13,394 bases of DNA from an uncultured Akkermansia sp. (GTDB lineage: Bacteria > Verrucomicrobiota > Verrucomicrobiia > Verrucomicrobiales > Akkermansiaceae). Of the stretch, positions 11,675-13,394 are shown in pieces. Within the stretch, counting starts at the first letter, position 1, and the number at the start of each line of letters is the position of its first letter. The notes below the pieces were generated by a model that was not told the DNA's origin, made no database searches, and saw only the letters and a list, made by a program, of their open reading frames with translations. The stretch is from the NCBI GenBank assembly GCA_904502165.1, contig CAJGDB010000047.1, positions 1 to 13,394 on the forward strand, read 5' to 3'. The position numbers and the translations under genes are program-made.

Positions 11675-13394
11675 TCAGAAGCTGTAACGCAGCGCGGCGT
11701 TGAGCGACTGGTTGAGCTGCTCATCGCGGGCTTCGAGCGTATAGAATGCTCCGATGCTCCAGTTGGAATCAAACATCCAGTTTGCACCCACGCTCAGCGT
11801 GAAAGCACTGCGGCCAAGATCCGTTCCCTTGCCCACGCGGTTGAAGCCATAGACGCTGGTGCGAACCTCGGGATTGTCGCGGGCTACATCACCAATGTAG
11901 GCCAGGGTCAGCTCTGGTGCAAAGATGTTGGTACCCTCCATCTCATAAATGCCACGCAGGGTGATACCCAGCGGCACACTCAGGCTGCTCATGGAACCAT
12001 CGCGGTATTCGCGCTCTCCTCCGGTGAAGGTTTCCGTGAAGGAATCCTGGTCTACGCTCTGGTAGTTCAACCCGGTGAAGAAGCTGACGGTCACGTGGTC
12101 ACCCAGGTTCACATTCCAGGCCACACGGGCACCGATGTTGAGCACCTCGTCATCCCACTTGGCATGGCCAGCAGTGGCGGCCTGGTAGGTATCTGCCTCG
12201 TTCTCCACCATACCATAGGCCACGTGGCCGCTCACAGTCACGCTGCTCATCTTGCCCGTCTTGGTGACATACTGGGCCGTAAGCATCGGCACAAGGGCCT
12301 TCTGGTCTGCCTTCAGCTGGTTATCATCGGACTGGAAGTTACCGAACATCTGGCCGAAGGCAAAACCGGCGCGGAATTTCTCGGTAAAGGCATGCTGCAT
12401 ACCAACGGCATAACCGCCGGCATGGCTGGAGAAGCCCTGCTTGCCACCCACATCCATGAAGCTGCCCAGGCCGGCACCCCAGAAGGTGGTCTGCCCCGGC
12501 ATACCGACGAGGAACTGGTTCTCTGCGGTGCGTACCATTTCCTGCACGGCATTGGCAGAGGCCCACATGGTGTTGGCCACATTGGCAGAGTTGCTGTCCA
12601 TCAATGCCGCAAGGGCAGCCTTGCTCACCGCTGCATTGAACTTCAACTTTCCATCCTCAAAAGAGATTGTGGAGCCCTCCTCCAGAAGGCCGGAATTATC
12701 CTGCAAAGCCAGCGTAAAATCTGCGGTAGTAGCCGTTGTGGCTGTCTCTACCTCCATGAGAGTCAAGCTCATCGGCTCGGTCCCCGCAGAGAGAATGCCC
12801 ATCGTCACATCCACCTTTACCGTCACGGCACCTGTGCCCGGATTGATAGTCAGGCTCTCCGCCTCCAGGAACGAATGCGTGCCATTGCCATAATTGGTAA
12901 GACTGGCCGGAGTTATGCCATCTACGCTGAACGAGAGCGTGGCTCCGCGGTCCAGGGTCAGGCTCGTATGCTTCTGGTAACCCGGGCTGTTACCCACATG
13001 CAGCACGGCGGTAGAATAAAGCGTTGTATCGGCAAACGTGCCGCTGCCGGTCACCTTGCCTTCTGCCGTAAGGGCCCCCTCCAGCGTACCATTATTAGTC
13101 AGCAGAGCGCCCTGCCGGAGCTCCACATCGCCTGTAATGCTGCTCCCGGTATTGTTATTCAACGCCGACCCCGACTCCAGCACCACATCACCCGTAATGC
13201 TGCCTAAGTTCGTCACAGTACTACCTGCTTTGCTGGTAATATCTGCTGCCACTGTTCCCTCATTAGACAACTTGGTATCCGCAGCCAGCGTCATATCCGT
13301 TCTGCCTGCCCCCAGACCAACTGTCGTATCGCCACCGATAACAACGGTGCCGCTGTTGACGTTCACCACGGCTGATTCATACTTTTCACCATTC
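11675..13394 (-). CDS. Autotransporter, C-terminal part (passenger end and beta-barrel)
   Basis: The frame is open to the right edge, so the true start lies outside; the GTG at 13369 is internal. About 572 residues are visible. The first part is passenger with imperfect 18-20-residue beta-helix units (SNEGTV, NLGSITGDV, NNTGSSITGDV, NNGTLEGAL). A VGNSPGY element and an extended strand domain follow. A helix near VANTMWASANAVQEMVRTAE leads into a barrel of about 270 residues (from about TFWGAGLGSF) with alternating aromatic strands. It ends in LRYSF, the classic terminal Phe recognised by the outer-membrane assembly machinery. Barrel length and ending match Autotransporter domain proteins. The passenger would be exposed at the cell surface; its ligand is unknown. 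A terminator follows. Such proteins are numerous in Akkermansia-like genomes. Confidence 0.9.
   Translation of the reverse strand, partial: NGEKYESAVVNVNSGTVVIGGDTTVGLGAGRTDMTLAADTKLSNEGTVAADITSKAGSTVTNLGSITGDVVLESGSALNNNTGSSITGDVELRQGALLTNNGTLEGALTAEGKVTGSGTFADTTLYSTAVLHVGNSPGYQKHTSLTLDRGATLSFSVDGITPASLTNYGNGTHSFLEAESLTINPGTGAVTVKVDVTMGILSAGTEPMSLTLMEVETATTATTADFTLALQDNSGLLEEGSTISFEDGKLKFNAAVSKAALAALMDSNSANVANTMWASANAVQEMVRTAENQFLVGMPGQTTFWGAGLGSFMDVGGKQGFSSHAGGYAVGMQHAFTEKFRAGFAFGQMFGNFQSDDNQLKADQKALVPMLTAQYVTKTGKMSSVTVSGHVAYGMVENEADTYQAATAGHAKWDDEVLNIGARVAWNVNLGDHVTVSFFTGLNYQSVDQDSFTETFTGGEREYRDGSMSSLSVPLGITLRGIYEMEGTNIFAPELTLAYIGDVARDNPEVRTSVYGFNRVGKGTDLGRSAFTLSVGANWMFDSNWSIGAFYTLEARDEQLNQSLNAALRYSF
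13043..13270 (-). repeat. Beta-helix repeats in the autotransporter passenger
   Basis: Four consecutive degenerate units of about 18-20 residues share an N-x-G-x(I/L)-x-G-x(V/L) core. Two units also share near-identical DNA (GTAATGCTGC). They are typical of right-handed beta-helix passengers and probably continue beyond the window. Confidence 0.6.

Noticed and set aside
12095..13207. 370-residue open frame opposite the autotransporter
   Set aside because: The minus-strand barrel and its terminal Phe are convincing; the antisense frame has no recognisable pattern.
1..13394. CRISPR array, rRNA, riboswitch or transposase
   Set aside because: No regularly spaced repeats, conserved RNA core or transposase-like frame was found on either strand.

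Overview
The window is about 13.4 kb of GC-rich DNA from a Gram-negative bacterium. An outer-membrane autotransporter barrel, a lipobox lipoprotein and cleavable signal peptides point to a diderm cell. The protein style suggests Verrucomicrobiota, perhaps an Akkermansia relative, but no marker here proves it. Eighteen features are called as genes or a mobile region; no gap exceeds about 200 bases, and I see no rRNA, tRNA or CRISPR.

Layout. (1) 1-2336, minus strand: RNase Z (cut by the left edge), then the bifunctional NAD(P)H-hydrate repair enzyme Nnr. (2) 2536-5091, plus strand: a secreted protein resembling a zinc-less gluzincin peptidase, then rnhB and yraN, with overlapping reading frames. 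(3) 5086-9639: a compact remnant of a podovirus-type prophage. Its left arm is on the minus strand (terminase-small-like fragment, winged-helix protein, tail tubular/connector protein). Its right arm is on the plus strand (two small proteins, portal, Bbp19-like protein, scaffold), ending in a strong hairpin terminator. There is no integrase, large terminase, major capsid, lysis or tail-fibre gene inside the window, yet every phage frame is open. (4) 9733-11488: a Pro/His/Arg-rich lipoprotein on the minus strand, rpmB on the plus strand with a good sigma-70-type promoter, and a 75-residue protein resembling a free-standing integrase arm-binding domain. (5) 11675-13394, minus strand: the C-terminal part of an autotransporter (beta-helix repeats plus barrel), running off the right edge.

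The host genes are mostly housekeeping: tRNA 3' processing, repair of hydrated NAD(P)H, removal of RNA-DNA hybrids and a ribosomal protein. They do not form one pathway. The phage genes together describe the portal/procapsid vertex and connector, without the shell.

Two signals stand out. First, the phage remnant is divergent, lacks a capsid gene and is intact frame by frame; it joins yraN through a shared TCATGA stop-stop overlap. Second, no gene has a recognisable Shine-Dalgarno sequence, and at three host genes (rnz, nnr and the 2536 gene) a -35/-10 pair sits so that the predicted +1 is the first base of the start codon. That would mean leaderless mRNAs. Calls rest on reading the sequence by eye; no database search was run.
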